This document shows, piece after piece, positions 9,385-18,775 of a stretch of 64,000 nt of DNA. Under the pieces are notes generated by a model. The model saw nothing but the letters and a program-made list of their open reading frames with translations, had not been told where the DNA came from and made no database searches. The position numbers and the translations under genes were made by a program. The first letter of the stretch is position 1. Each line of letters begins with the position of its first letter. The stretch spans positions 101,429-165,428 of the forward strand of contig CAXULW010000007.1 of NCBI GenBank assembly GCA_964252015.1, given 5' to 3'. This DNA comes from CAXSBR01 sp964252015. Its GTDB lineage: Bacteria; Actinomycetota; Actinomycetes; Mycobacteriales; Jatrophihabitantaceae.

Positions 9385-10407
9385 ATGACCACCGCGTCCG
9401 CGGCGCCGAGGATTGTGTACGCCACGTTCGCGACGTTGCGCCGCAGCGGCGGGGTGCACGTGATGAAGGAGCACGTCCGGCTGCTGCGCCAAGCTGGTCA
9501 CGCGGCGACGCTGTGGTTGCCCGGCCCGTTGCCCGCCCCGCCGTGGTTCGACGACGACGTGCCCGTGCTGACCGGGGCGACCCTGGCGCTCGAGGCTGAT
9601 GACCTGCTGGTGCTGCCCGAGGCGCCCGTAGTGCCCCGTCACGATCCGGCGCCGGGGGCGCGCAAGGTCATCTTCAACCAGAACCACTTCTACACGTTCG
9701 CTGCAGGCGATCCGACCGGGTGGGACTATCCGGGCTGGACCCCGGCGCCGGAGGTCTGGACGGTGTCGGCCGAAGGACGCGACGTGCTCACCGCCGCACT
9801 GCCCGGTCTGCAGGTCGAACTGGTGCCCAACTTCGTCGACTCGGAGCTGTTTGCTCCGGGCGATCGAGCGCGACCGAGTGTGGCCTGGTTCGCGCGTAAA
9901 CGACCACGAGAGGCGAGGCTGCTGCACCGGCTGCTGGCCGCGGACCCGAGGCTGGCCGGCGTCGAACTGCACGCGATCACCGACGAGTCCTGGACGGACG
10001 TGGGCGCCATTCTCGGCTCGGCCACCGTATTCGTGTCCCTGGGCCACACCGAGGGATTCGGCCTGCCGGTGGCCGAGGCCCTGGCCGCCGGCTGCCTCGT
10101 CGCCGGCTACGACGGCGGCGGCGGGCACGAACTGTTCGACGCGCCTGGGACCTGGCCGGTCGCGGAGCAGCGGCCATTGCTTCTCGTCGATCGCGTAGCC
10201 GACCTGATCGCGCGAGCGCCAGAGCTCAGCGGGCTCGGCCCGGCCAACCGCGCGTGGTTGCTGGACCGCTACAACGAGGGCCACACCAGGACGGCGCTAC
10301 TGTCAGCAGTCGAGATTGCGCGATCACGGCCCGGTACCGCTGCTACCGCCGTCCATCCCGCCGCCTGGATCGACGTCCTGGACCCCTACTTCCACCTGAC
10401 GGGCTGA
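9385..10407 (+). CDS. GT-B glycosyltransferase (GT4-like)
   Basis: The 340-residue product has the two-Rossmann GT-B layout. The N-terminal half holds the Gly-rich acceptor loop RRSGGVHVMKEHVRLLRQAGH. A linker PNFVDSELF follows. The C-terminal donor domain has SLGHTEGFGLPVAEALAAGCLVAGYDGGGGHEL, the E-x7-E motif typical of GT4 retaining enzymes. The start ATG 9385 leaves 43 unconserved upstream codons out. It is divergent from the GT2 gene, suggesting a shared glycan substrate, which is inference. It ends four bases before the converging beta-galactosidase gene. Confidence 0.85.
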   Translation: MTTASAAPRIVYATFATLRRSGGVHVMKEHVRLLRQAGHAATLWLPGPLPAPPWFDDDVPVLTGATLALEADDLLVLPEAPVVPRHDPAPGARKVIFNQNHFYTFAAGDPTGWDYPGWTPAPEVWTVSAEGRDVLTAALPGLQVELVPNFVDSELFAPGDRARPSVAWFARKRPREARLLHRLLAADPRLAGVELHAITDESWTDVGAILGSATVFVSLGHTEGFGLPVAEALAAGCLVAGYDGGGGHELFDAPGTWPVAEQRPLLLVDRVADLIARAPELSGLGPANRAWLLDRYNEGHTRTALLSAVEIARSRPGTAATAVHPAAWIDVLDPYFHLTG

Positions 10408-10411
10408 GCCG

Positions 10412-13267
10412 TTACGTCGGCAGCGGCGTGAACGTGCAGGCGAAGGAGACCGGTTGGGCCAGCAGGTTGTACTGCGGCAGCACGCCGGGGCCACAGGACG
10501 CGGTGCCGAGGCCGTTCTGGGCGACGTCGACGTTGAGATACACCGCGTCGCGGGCGACGAGGTCCGTGGTGTGGCGGGCGGCGTCGAGGTCAGCGCTGGT
10601 CCAGCGTCGGGCCGAGAACGCGAACGTCGGGTCGCCGCGGACCTCCAGGCCGGATCCGTCAGCGGCAGTCAGTCGCGCCCACCGGACGTCGAGACGGTTG
10701 CCGTTCTCCTGCGGGTACACGTAGGGCGTCTGCAGGTCGTCCACGCTGGCGCTGTGGCGGCCCACGCGCGCGGCCTGGCGACTGTCCGCGTACGCCTCGC
10801 CCGGGCCGCCGCCGAACCATTCCACGTCGGCGATGGCTGTCGGCAACTCCAGCACGAGCCCCAGTCGCGGCAGCGGCAGGATCCAACCGCCGTCGGGCTG
10901 GACGTCGAGGTCGAGGCGCAGGGCACCGTCATCCACGGCCGTCCAACGGTAGGTGGTCAGCAGGCCGAGATCGGTGGCCGCCGGCGCCACCCGGGTGCGC
11001 ACGACCAGGGCCCCGGCGTCGTAGCCGACGTCGATGGTGCGGTGGCGCATCCGGTCCAGTCCGAGGGCGCGCCACGAACCGTCCAGCGCCCCACCGATCT
11101 CACCGCGGTCGTTGTCGGTCGGCGCGCGCCACACGTTTAACCGCGGTCCGAGCAATGCCCGGCCGCCGAGACGGAGCAGCCGTCCGCTGCGCCGGTCGAA
11201 GTCCGCGCGATCGACCCGCGCCGCACCGGTGCCGCTCGTGCGGTTCTCGGCCGGTTCGACCAGACCCTGTCCCCAGGCCACCACGTGGCCCGCCGGAGCC
11301 CACGACACGTCCGCGGCCAGCACGGCCCGCACGGTGATCCAGCGCTCGCCGCTGCCAGTGCGCGGCGGAATGTCCGGAACCTCGACCGACGCCGTCTCTC
11401 CGGAAGCAATCGCGGCTAGGGAAAGGGATCCGTCCGCGTCGGCCACGCCGTCGGTCTCCACCGCCCATTCGAACCGCAGGTCCACGGTGTCGGCGAAGTC
11501 GCGCCGGTTGCGCACGGTGATCCGGCCGTCCGCAATGACGATGACCACCGGCTCGATGACCTTGCCGAACTCGACCAGCCCCGGCGACGGTGTGCGGTCG
11601 GGGAACACCAACCCGTCGGTGACGAAATTGCCGTCGTGCACGTCCTCGCCGAAGTCCCCGCCGTAGGCGAAGAACTCCCGCGCGTCGGCCGTACGGGCCC
11701 TGACGCCGTGGTCGATCCACTCCCAAACAAACCCACCGGCACAGCGCGGGTACTTCTCGAACAGCTGCTGGTACTCCAGCAATCCGCCCGGCCCGTTACC
11801 CATCGCGTGCGCATATTCACACTGCACGAACGGGAGCGCGCGGCGGTGGGCGTCGAGCGACCGGTCGAGGGTGCGCGGTTCTTCGCGTTGCCCGATCTCC
11901 TCGGTCTCGGCGTGAGATGCGTACATGCGGCTGTAGACGTCGACGTAGCCCGAGTCCCAGTCGCCCTCGTAGTGCACCGGCCGGCTGGGGTCACGCTGGT
12001 GGATCCACTCGGCCATCGCGGCCAGGTTGGCACCGTGGCCGCTCTCGTTGCCCAATGACCACATCACCACGCAGGCGTGGTTCTTGTCGCGTTCGACCGT
12101 GCGCTCGATGCGGTCCAGGTAGGCCGCCCGCCAGCGCGGATCGTCGCTCGGGCCAGCCAGCCAGTCGACGACGAAGAAGCCGTGCGTCTCCAGATCGTTC
12201 TCCAGCACCACCCACAACCCGTGCTCGTCGCACAGCTCAAGGAAACGTGGATGCGGCGGGTAGTGGCTGGTACGCACGGCATTGATGTTGTGACGTTTCA
12301 TCAACAACACGTCGGCGAGCATCGTCGCCTCGTCCATCGTGCGGCCGTGGTCGGGATGCCATTCGTGCCGGTTGACGCCCCGGAACAGGACCGGTCGGCC
12401 GTTGACGGCGAACGCCCCGTCCACGATCTCCACGTGCCGGAACCCGACCCGCAGCTGCACGCGTTCGCCGGCCGAGGCGAACTCGACGTCATAGAGACGA
12501 GGCGTCTCGGCCGTCCACGGCTCGACCTCGACGGCGACGGCCTGATCGGCGGGCACGGCGTCCAGGCCGAGTTCGGCGCAGGTCATGGTCGCCGGCGACG
12601 AGGTGTCGGCCCACAGCCGACCGTGCCCGCTGGCGGCGTCGTAGTCGGCGTGCACGAACACGTCGTCTAGACCGTCTTCGGGACGGGCGATCAGCGCCAC
12701 CGACCGGAAGATCCCGGACAGCCACCACATGTCCTGGTCCTCCAGGTAGCTGGCCGCCGACCACTGCTGCACACGCACGGCGACCACATTGCGTCCGGGC
12801 CGCAGCAACGGACCCACGTCGAACTCGGTCGCCAACCGGCTGCCGGTCGACCAACCCAGCTCGACCCCGTTGCACCACGCGGTGAACTGCGAATCCACGC
12901 CGTCGAACCTCAGCACGGCGGCGCCGACGGGAAAGTCATCATCGAGGGTGAACGTGCGCCGGTACTCACCGGTCGGGTTCTCGTCCGGAACGAACGGCGG
13001 TTCGACCGGGAACGGGTAGTTGACGTTGGTGTAGGCCGGTGCGCCCCAGCCCTGGAGCTGCCAGTGCCCCGGCACCGCGATGTCGTCCCAGAACCCATCG
13101 TCGAAGTCGACGGACTCGAAGCCGGCCGTCGACTCGGAGACGCTCGAGCAGAACCGGAAGCGCCACCTTCCGTCCAGCTCGACCCGAGGTGCGTCCGAGC
13201 GCAGGAACGCCCGCGCCGGGCGGCGCCCAACGCCGGGCGAGAACGCGGTGTGCGAGTCGACGGTCAC
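10412..13267 (-). CDS. lacZ: GH2 beta-galactosidase
   Basis: The 951-residue enzyme hydrolyses beta-D-galactosides such as lactose and has the domain order of long LacZ proteins. First comes a sugar-binding jelly roll (VPGHWQLQGWGAPAYTN), then immunoglobulin-like linkers, the TIM barrel with VNRHEWHPDHGR and RTSHYPPHP, and a C-terminal small-chain domain ending in WFGGGPGEAYADS and related strands. The acid/base Glu is in SLGNESGHG (about residue 408) and the nucleophile in FVWEWIDHG (about 512). No signal peptide is visible, so it acts on imported sugar. The start is GTG 13267, whose GTGA overlaps the stop of the permease gene, so translation is probably coupled. It is the last gene of the transporter operon. 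Confidence 0.95.
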   Translation of the reverse strand: MTVDSHTAFSPGVGRRPARAFLRSDAPRVELDGRWRFRFCSSVSESTAGFESVDFDDGFWDDIAVPGHWQLQGWGAPAYTNVNYPFPVEPPFVPDENPTGEYRRTFTLDDDFPVGAAVLRFDGVDSQFTAWCNGVELGWSTGSRLATEFDVGPLLRPGRNVVAVRVQQWSAASYLEDQDMWWLSGIFRSVALIARPEDGLDDVFVHADYDAASGHGRLWADTSSPATMTCAELGLDAVPADQAVAVEVEPWTAETPRLYDVEFASAGERVQLRVGFRHVEIVDGAFAVNGRPVLFRGVNRHEWHPDHGRTMDEATMLADVLLMKRHNINAVRTSHYPPHPRFLELCDEHGLWVVLENDLETHGFFVVDWLAGPSDDPRWRAAYLDRIERTVERDKNHACVVMWSLGNESGHGANLAAMAEWIHQRDPSRPVHYEGDWDSGYVDVYSRMYASHAETEEIGQREEPRTLDRSLDAHRRALPFVQCEYAHAMGNGPGGLLEYQQLFEKYPRCAGGFVWEWIDHGVRARTADAREFFAYGGDFGEDVHDGNFVTDGLVFPDRTPSPGLVEFGKVIEPVVIVIADGRITVRNRRDFADTVDLRFEWAVETDGVADADGSLSLAAIASGETASVEVPDIPPRTGSGERWITVRAVLAADVSWAPAGHVVAWGQGLVEPAENRTSGTGAARVDRADFDRRSGRLLRLGGRALLGPRLNVWRAPTDNDRGEIGGALDGSWRALGLDRMRHRTIDVGYDAGALVVRTRVAPAATDLGLLTTYRWTAVDDGALRLDLDVQPDGGWILPLPRLGLVLELPTAIADVEWFGGGPGEAYADSRQAARVGRHSASVDDLQTPYVYPQENGNRLDVRWARLTAADGSGLEVRGDPTFAFSARRWTSADLDAARHTTDLVARDAVYLNVDVAQNGLGTASCGPGVLPQYNLLAQPVSFACTFTPLPT

Positions 13268-14196
13268 CCCTTGCTGCCGCCGAGGGTCAGGCCGGCGACG
13301 AACTGCCGTTGCAGCGCGGCGTAGATGAGCAGCGTCGGGATCAGGGTGATCATGGCTCCGGCCGCGATCAGGCCGTAGTCGTCGAGGAACTGGCCCTTGA
13401 GCTTGTTGATCGCGGTCGTGACCGGCAGCCGGTCGCCGGACTGGATGAGCAGCAACGCCCAGAAGAAGTCGTTGTAGATCCAGATGACCTCGAGCGTGCC
13501 CAACGCGGCCAACGCCGGCCGGCACAGCGGCATGATGATCTTGCGGTACATCAGCCAGACGCTCGCCCCGTCGACCATGGCCGCCTCGGTCAGGTCCCCG
13601 GGCAACGCCTTCATGTAGTTGCTGAGCACGAAGGTGCAGAACCCGAGCTGGAATGCGACCTGAACCAAGACCACACCGAAGTAGGTGTTGAGCAAACTGC
13701 CCGAATCACTGATGCTCATGGGCAGCTTGGTGTGCTTGTACATCTCGAACAGTGGCGCGGCCAGCACTTGGGCCGGCAGCAGGTTCCCGGCCGTGAACAC
13801 GATGAGCAGGGTGACGTTGAACTTCCAGGTAAACCGCGACACCGCGAACGCAACCATGGAGGCGAAGAACAGCGTGAAGAATACGGCTGGGATGGTGATG
13901 TAGGCCGAGTTCTTGAAGGCGGTGGCGAACCCGCCCTGGGTCCACGCGGCGGAGAAATTATGGAAGTTCAGCGTCCGCGGCAGGCTCCAGTACCCGTACT
14001 TGTTGGTGTCCGAGCGTGGCCGCAACGACGTGTACATCGTCCACAGCAGGGGGATGAGCCAGATGACGGCCATCACGCTCAGGAACAGGTGGGTGCCGTA
14101 GTGGCGCTTGCCCACATGAACCGGCTTGGATCGCTTGACCGCCAAAGGATTCAGGTCGGCCGCGGACGGCACTTCGGCGCCGGTGTCGATGCTCAC
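13264..14196 (-). CDS. sugar ABC transporter permease, MalG type
   Basis: This 310-residue inner-membrane permease forms one half of the channel of a carbohydrate importer. Six hydrophobic spans are visible, and the ATPase-docking EAA loop reads EAAMVDGASVWLMYRKIIMPL. The C-terminus FVAGLTLGGSKG is the usual end of MalG-type subunits. It overlaps the upstream permease by four bases (ATGA, 14193-14196) and the lacZ start by four, so the three genes are one transcriptional unit. The importer's ATPase is not encoded here. Confidence 0.93.
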   Translation of the reverse strand: MSIDTGAEVPSAADLNPLAVKRSKPVHVGKRHYGTHLFLSVMAVIWLIPLLWTMYTSLRPRSDTNKYGYWSLPRTLNFHNFSAAWTQGGFATAFKNSAYITIPAVFFTLFFASMVAFAVSRFTWKFNVTLLIVFTAGNLLPAQVLAAPLFEMYKHTKLPMSISDSGSLLNTYFGVVLVQVAFQLGFCTFVLSNYMKALPGDLTEAAMVDGASVWLMYRKIIMPLCRPALAALGTLEVIWIYNDFFWALLLIQSGDRLPVTTAINKLKGQFLDDYGLIAAGAMITLIPTLLIYAALQRQFVAGLTLGGSKG

Positions 14197-15170
14197 GGCT
14201 GATCCTCATTCCGGAACGTGCGGGCCAGATAGGTGACGATCGGCACGAGCGAGATGACCAGCAGGACGACGGCCAGGGCCGAGCCGATGCCGATGATCTG
14301 GCCCTCCCCGAGCAGGTTCTGCGCGATCAACGCGCCGAGCAATTCCAGGCCGTTCGTGCCGCCGTTGAAGACGTAGACGATGTCGAACGCCCGCAACGAC
14401 TCGATGATCGTGATGACGACGACCACGATGTTGATCGGTCGCATGGCCGGGAACACCACCTGGAAGAAGATCTGCCGCTCCGAAGCGCCGTCGATGGCCG
14501 CGGCCTCCTTGATCGAAGGATCCACACCCTTCAACCCGGCCAGGTAAAGGATCATGATGTAGCCGGCGTGTTTCCACGTCGCCGCGACTAAGGCCGACCA
14601 CAGGTTGATGCTCGGATTACCGAGCCAGTCGATCGCGTTGGAGTGCCCGGCGGTGCCGAGCACGTTGTTGATCAGCCCCTCACCGGGGGCGTACAGCAAC
14701 TGCCAGATGATGCCGACCAAGGCCAGCGACATCATCACGGGGATGAAGAAGACGGTCTGGTAGATGCGGCTGCCCTTGATCTGCTGGTCGAGCAGAACCG
14801 CGAGCAGCAAGCCGATCGGGGTGGCGACCAGCGACAGGAACAGCAGCCAGATGATGTTGTGTCGCACGGCCGGCCAGAAGGCCGGGTACTCGTTGAAGAT
14901 GTAGTTGTAGTTTGCCGTGCCGTTGCCGTGGATGTCGCTGATGCTCAGCCCGTTCCATCGGCAGAACGACAGGATGACCGACAGCACGGTCGGTATCCAG
15001 ATGATGACGGCTTCGATCAGCGTCGGGATCGCCACCATGATCGCGAGCGTGATCTTGTCGCGCTTGGTCAGTCGTTGCACCCGGCGTTTGCGCGACCGCG
15101 CCGGGAGGGCAGCGGTCTGCGCTGCCGGCGGAACCTCCGCCGGCAGCGCGACCGTGGGTAGTTCGGTCAT
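14193..15170 (-). CDS. sugar ABC transporter permease, MalF type
   Basis: This 325-residue permease pairs with the MalG-type subunit. A basic N-terminus (RKRRVQRLTKRDK) precedes the first span. The EAA loop is EAAAIDGASERQIFFQVVFP, and FNGGTNGLELLGALIAQN lies between the last spans. Gene order binding protein, MalF type, MalG type is the standard for CUT1 carbohydrate importers. It starts 16 bases after the binding-protein stop. Confidence 0.93.
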   Translation of the reverse strand: MTELPTVALPAEVPPAAQTAALPARSRKRRVQRLTKRDKITLAIMVAIPTLIEAVIIWIPTVLSVILSFCRWNGLSISDIHGNGTANYNYIFNEYPAFWPAVRHNIIWLLFLSLVATPIGLLLAVLLDQQIKGSRIYQTVFFIPVMMSLALVGIIWQLLYAPGEGLINNVLGTAGHSNAIDWLGNPSINLWSALVAATWKHAGYIMILYLAGLKGVDPSIKEAAAIDGASERQIFFQVVFPAMRPINIVVVVITIIESLRAFDIVYVFNGGTNGLELLGALIAQNLLGEGQIIGIGSALAVVLLVISLVPIVTYLARTFRNEDQP

Positions 15171-15186
15171 TCGCAGGCCCCGTTCG

Positions 15187-16572
15187 TTACTGCTGTGAAT
15201 AGATCGACTTGGCCTGCGCCTCGATGTTCTTGGTGTTGAACGAACCGTCCTTGATGAAGGTCTGCAAAGCCGGGATCATCACGTTGTTGGCGAAGGCGGG
15301 CAGCGCGTCACGGTCGAGGAACTGCGAGATGTTCTTGGCCGCCGCGATCGTCGTTGCCGCCTTCTTCTGCAGGGCGTTGAAGGCGGTCTGGTCGGCCTTC
15401 TTGTTGGTGGCGATGTTGCTGGTGTCGACCTTGGCGTAGGCGTCCTGGCCGGCGGCGCTGCCGAAGTAGGCCAGCATGGCCTTGGCCGCGTCGTCGCTGC
15501 CACCCTTCTTCGACAGCATGAAACCGTCGATCGGCGCCTCTAAGGCGTCCTGGCCGTTGGCCTCGGTCAACGACGGGAACTGGAAGAAGTCGACGTCGGC
15601 CAGGACGGTCTTGTCGGTGTACTGCTGGGTGACGAACGAACCGAGCAGGTACATGCCGGCCTTCTTGGTGGCCAGGCCCTGGGCCGCCTCTTCCCAGGTC
15701 AGGCCCAGCGCACCGCTCTGGTGGTAGGGCAGGATCGACTTGAACTGGTCCATCACGTCCTTGACCTTCTGCTGGTCCCAGCTCTCCTTGTGGGCCATCA
15801 GATCGACGTGGAACTGGTACCCGTTCAGGCGCATGTTCAGGTAGTCGAACGTGCCCATGGCCGGCCAGCCGTCCTTGTCGCCGAATGCGATCGGGGTCAG
15901 CCCGTCCTTCTTCATCTGCACGCACAATGCCTTGAATTGGTCGAAGGTCACGGGCACCTTGTAACCCTTGGCCGCGAATACGCTCTTGCGGTAGAAGATG
16001 GCCCACGGGTAGTTGTAGTTCGGGACGAAGTACTTCTTGCCGTCGTCGGCGGTGGACGCGGCCACGATGCCGGCGCCGAAGTTGGACGCGCCGATCTTCT
16101 CCCAGACGTCGTCCAGCGGCGCGCAGAGCCCCTGCTTGGCGTAGTACTTCATCCGGTAGCCGGCGAACCAGGTGAACGCCGAGTCGGGACTGCCCTGCAG
16201 GTAGCTGCTGATCTGGTTCTGGAAGTCCTGGTGGGCCTTGGTGTTGATGGAGACGGTGTCGCCCGACTCCGCCTGGAACCCCGCCACCATCGCCGCGATG
16301 CCCTTCTTCGGCACCGGGTCCGACGCGCTGGAGCCGAGCGACGTCTTGGCCCCGCCCGCGGCCTTGGAGCTCGACGTCGCCGCCGCCCCGGTGCTGGCCG
16401 AAGTCGTCGCCTTGCTCTTCGAGCTCGACCCGGAGCACGCGGCCAGCAACGGGAAGGCGGCGATGCCCGCGGCCCCGCCGGCCAGGCCCTTGAGCATCGT
16501 CCGGCGGCCCGGTCCACTTGGCGCAGCTTGCGCACCGGCGTTGCCGGTGGGAGTGGGGTTTGGAGCGGGCAT
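15187..16572 (-). CDS. sugar-binding lipoprotein of ABC importer
   Basis: The 461-residue lipoprotein captures a carbohydrate outside the membrane and passes it to the two permeases encoded just downstream. The N-terminus carries a twin-arginine-like signal (GRRTMLKGL) followed by a hydrophobic stretch and the lipobox LLAACS, so it is probably Tat-exported and lipidated. The mature part resembles CUT1 binding proteins (FTWFAGYRMKYYAKQGLCAPL, AIFYRKSVFAAKGYKVP). I start at ATG 16572: a perfect AGGAGG (16579-16584, minus strand) lies six bases upstream. Linkage to lacZ, galK and galE suggests a beta-galactoside ligand such as lactose; this is inference. Confidence 0.93.
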   Translation of the reverse strand: MPAPNPTPTGNAGAQAAPSGPGRRTMLKGLAGGAAGIAAFPLLAACSGSSSKSKATTSASTGAAATSSSKAAGGAKTSLGSSASDPVPKKGIAAMVAGFQAESGDTVSINTKAHQDFQNQISSYLQGSPDSAFTWFAGYRMKYYAKQGLCAPLDDVWEKIGASNFGAGIVAASTADDGKKYFVPNYNYPWAIFYRKSVFAAKGYKVPVTFDQFKALCVQMKKDGLTPIAFGDKDGWPAMGTFDYLNMRLNGYQFHVDLMAHKESWDQQKVKDVMDQFKSILPYHQSGALGLTWEEAAQGLATKKAGMYLLGSFVTQQYTDKTVLADVDFFQFPSLTEANGQDALEAPIDGFMLSKKGGSDDAAKAMLAYFGSAAGQDAYAKVDTSNIATNKKADQTAFNALQKKAATTIAAAKNISQFLDRDALPAFANNVMIPALQTFIKDGSFNTKNIEAQAKSIYSQQ

Positions 16573-16613
16573 GTATGGCCTCCTAGATGACGAGCAACGG
16601 CGGGCGGTCCCCA

Positions 16614-16622
16614 CAGAAGTGA
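16614..16622 (+). promoter_or_regulatory. candidate DeoR operator half-site before the sugar-binding gene
   Basis: CAGAAGTGA lies about 42 bases upstream of the binding-protein start and matches CAGAAGTCA at two places upstream of the regulator gene. A TATA-rich segment that could be a -10 box (minus strand, around 16655-16661) lies just upstream of it. The site is proposed from motif sharing only. Confidence 0.4.
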
Positions 16623-16684
16623 CCACAACCCATCAGAAACCAACGGCCACGTCAAGGGATCGACATATATTGGGTACCTATTCG

Positions 16685-17503
16685 CTACACATCGGAGCTC
16701 AATTCGCTCGGTCCGGGCTCCGCAGTCTTGGTAGCCGTGGCGATGCGGAGGTCGCCCACTTGTTCGCGTAGGACGCTGACCGCGTTGGGCGGAAGACCGT
16801 CGTCGGTGATGATGATGTCCGCGGCTGACAGCGGCGCGAACGAGGCCAGGCCGATCGTCGACCATTTCGTCGAGTCCGCGCAGATGATCACCTGGTTGGC
16901 GCTCTGGATCAGCGCCTGGTTGGTTTCGGCCTCGGCCAGATTGGGCGTGGTGAAGCCGGCCATCGCGTCCATGCCGTGCACGCCGAGGAACAGCTGGTCG
17001 ACGTGCAGGCTGCGGATCGACTGATCGGCCACCGGTCCGACCAGCGCCGCGCTGGGCGTTCTCACCCCGCCGGTGAGGATGATCGTCTGGCCGGCCGCGG
17101 AAGTATCGGCGCCGATGAGATCGGCCACGGTGGTGGAATTGGTGACCACGGTCAGGCCGGGGATGCCGACGACGTATTGCGCGAGGGTCCAGGTCGTGGT
17201 CCCGGCCGACAGCGCTACGGCCGAGCCGGGCCTGATCAGGTCGGCGGCCAGCCGGGCGATGGCGATCTTGGCCGGCTGCTCGAGCTGGGATTTGGCCGCG
17301 AACCCGGGCTCCTCGGTCGCGTTGCCGTTGGCCACGGCGCCGCCGTGCACCTTGCGGATCGCACCGCCGGCGGCCAGATGCTCCAGGTCTCGACGGATGG
17401 TCATGTCGGACACGCCGGTGAGCGTCGTCAGATCGCTGACCCGCACTGCACCGACACGTCGGATCTCGTGCAGGATGAACGCTTGACGCTGCGTCGCGAG
17501 CAC
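16685..17503 (-). CDS. DeoR/GlpR family transcriptional regulator
   Basis: The 272-residue product has an N-terminal winged helix (VRVSDLTTLTGVSDMTIRRDLEHLAAGGAIRKVHGGA) that closely fits the DeoR signature. A DeoR C-terminal sensor domain of phosphosugar-isomerase-like fold follows, with VALSAGTTTWTLAQYV and TGGVRTPSAALVG. These regulators usually respond to a phosphorylated sugar and repress nearby catabolic genes. It lies between galK and the sugar-binding gene on the same strand, 112 bases before the latter. The natural inference is control of this galactoside locus by a galactose-derived phosphate. It carries no unusual residues. Confidence 0.93.
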   Translation of the reverse strand: MLATQRQAFILHEIRRVGAVRVSDLTTLTGVSDMTIRRDLEHLAAGGAIRKVHGGAVANGNATEEPGFAAKSQLEQPAKIAIARLAADLIRPGSAVALSAGTTTWTLAQYVVGIPGLTVVTNSTTVADLIGADTSAAGQTIILTGGVRTPSAALVGPVADQSIRSLHVDQLFLGVHGMDAMAGFTTPNLAEAETNQALIQSANQVIICADSTKWSTIGLASFAPLSAADIIITDDGLPPNAVSVLREQVGDLRIATATKTAEPGPSELSSDV

Positions 17504-17536
17504 CGACCCGGTCCTCGCTCTCGGCTCGTTCTACCC

Positions 17537-17592
17537 TGACTTCTGGGGCAACACTGCTGTGGCAACCATCGCCCTGGTTTCAACAGAAGTCA
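17537..17592. promoter_or_regulatory. candidate DeoR operator pair upstream of the regulator gene
   Basis: TGACTTCTG (17537-17545) is the reverse complement of CAGAAGTCA (17584-17592), so the two form widely spaced inverted half-sites upstream of the DeoR start at 17503. A third related copy lies ahead of the binding-protein gene. This fits autoregulation plus control of the importer, but is untested. Confidence 0.4.
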
Positions 17593-17635
17593 ACATTTGC
17601 GCCCCGCGTTTATCAACCGCGCACGGCTGCCACGG

Positions 17636-18775
17636 TCAGACGCGGTGGGCGCCGGCGGACGGGCGGGTGGTGAAGAACGTCGGTGCGGTGAACGTGCGCT
17701 GCTCGTAGGCGGCGGAAATGGCCGCCCGTACTGTGTCGTCGTCCGCCGATGCGATCAAGGCGATGACGCACCCGCCGAAGCCGCCGCCGGTCATCCGGGC
17801 GCCGAGTGCACCGGCGGCCAGGGCGGCGTCCACTGCAGTGTCGACCTCGGGCACGGTGATCTCGAAGTCGTCGCGCATCGACGCGTGTGACTCGGTGAGC
17901 AGGGGGCCGATGCCGCGGACGTCACCGTCGTCGAGATGGGCCACCACGTGCAGCACCCGGTCGTTCTCGGTGAGGATGTGCCGGGCCCGGCGAACCAGCA
18001 GGTCGGCGTCTGCGTCCGGATCGTCGGCGGCGGCGGTGCGCAGCCGGTCGAGCACTGCGGCGTGATTGTCGTCCTGCACCGCGCGCAGGGTGGACGCGCC
18101 GAGCAACGCCGCCGCCCGCTCACAGCTCTGCCGCCGTTCGCGGTACTCACCGTCGGCGTTGCGGTGCGGCGCCTGGGTGTTGGTGATCAGCAGGGTGAGC
18201 CCGGCCGCAGCCAGGTCCATCGGCACCGCACGGGTGTGCAGTGAGCGCATGTCGCACAGCAGGACGTGCCCGGCCTCGCCGCGGATGGACGCGAGCTGGT
18301 CCATGCCGCCGGTGGGGGCACCGACGAAGTCGTTCTCGGCCATCCGGGCCAGCGCGACCTGGTCCGCCGACGACAGGCCCAGGCCGAGCAGGTCATCCAC
18401 CGCCGTGAGGGCCGAGCAGCTCAACGCCGCCGACGAGGACAGCCCCGAACCCAGCGGCACATCACCATCCACGGCCACGTCCAGCCCGGGCACGTCGACG
18501 CCGCGCTGCTGCAACGCCCAAATGACGCCGGTGACGTACGCGGCCCAGCCGTCGACCTGGTCCGGGCTCACCTCGGCCAGCTCGATCGCGGGTGCTTCGC
18601 CGGACTGGGCCGACCGCACGTGCAGCTCGGTGTCGGCCCGCACCGTCACCATGGCCGTGCAGCCCTGGGTGATCGCCAACGGCAGGGCGAAGCCGTCGTT
18701 GTAGTCGGTGTGTTCGCCGATCAGGTTGACCCGGCCGGGCGCCCGCCAGACCGTGCTGGCCCCGGGCCTACTCAT
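17636..18775 (-). CDS. galK: galactokinase
   Basis: The enzyme phosphorylates galactose with ATP to galactose-1-phosphate, the first Leloir step. The 379-residue product has the GHMP kinase features in order: the galactokinase signature APGRVNLIGEHTDYNDGFALP, the ATP loop PLGSGLSSSAAL, and a C-terminal MTGGGFGGCVIAL. Length matches the family. It starts at ATG 18775, overlapping the galE stop by four bases (ATGA), so the pair is translationally coupled. It probably processes galactose released by the GH2 enzyme of the same locus. No galT lies in the window, so galactose-1-phosphate uridylyltransferase must be elsewhere or replaced. Confidence 0.96.
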   Translation of the reverse strand: MSRPGASTVWRAPGRVNLIGEHTDYNDGFALPLAITQGCTAMVTVRADTELHVRSAQSGEAPAIELAEVSPDQVDGWAAYVTGVIWALQQRGVDVPGLDVAVDGDVPLGSGLSSSAALSCSALTAVDDLLGLGLSSADQVALARMAENDFVGAPTGGMDQLASIRGEAGHVLLCDMRSLHTRAVPMDLAAAGLTLLITNTQAPHRNADGEYRERRQSCERAAALLGASTLRAVQDDNHAAVLDRLRTAAADDPDADADLLVRRARHILTENDRVLHVVAHLDDGDVRGIGPLLTESHASMRDDFEITVPEVDTAVDAALAAGALGARMTGGGFGGCVIALIASADDDTVRAAISAAYEQRTFTAPTFFTTRPSAGAHRV

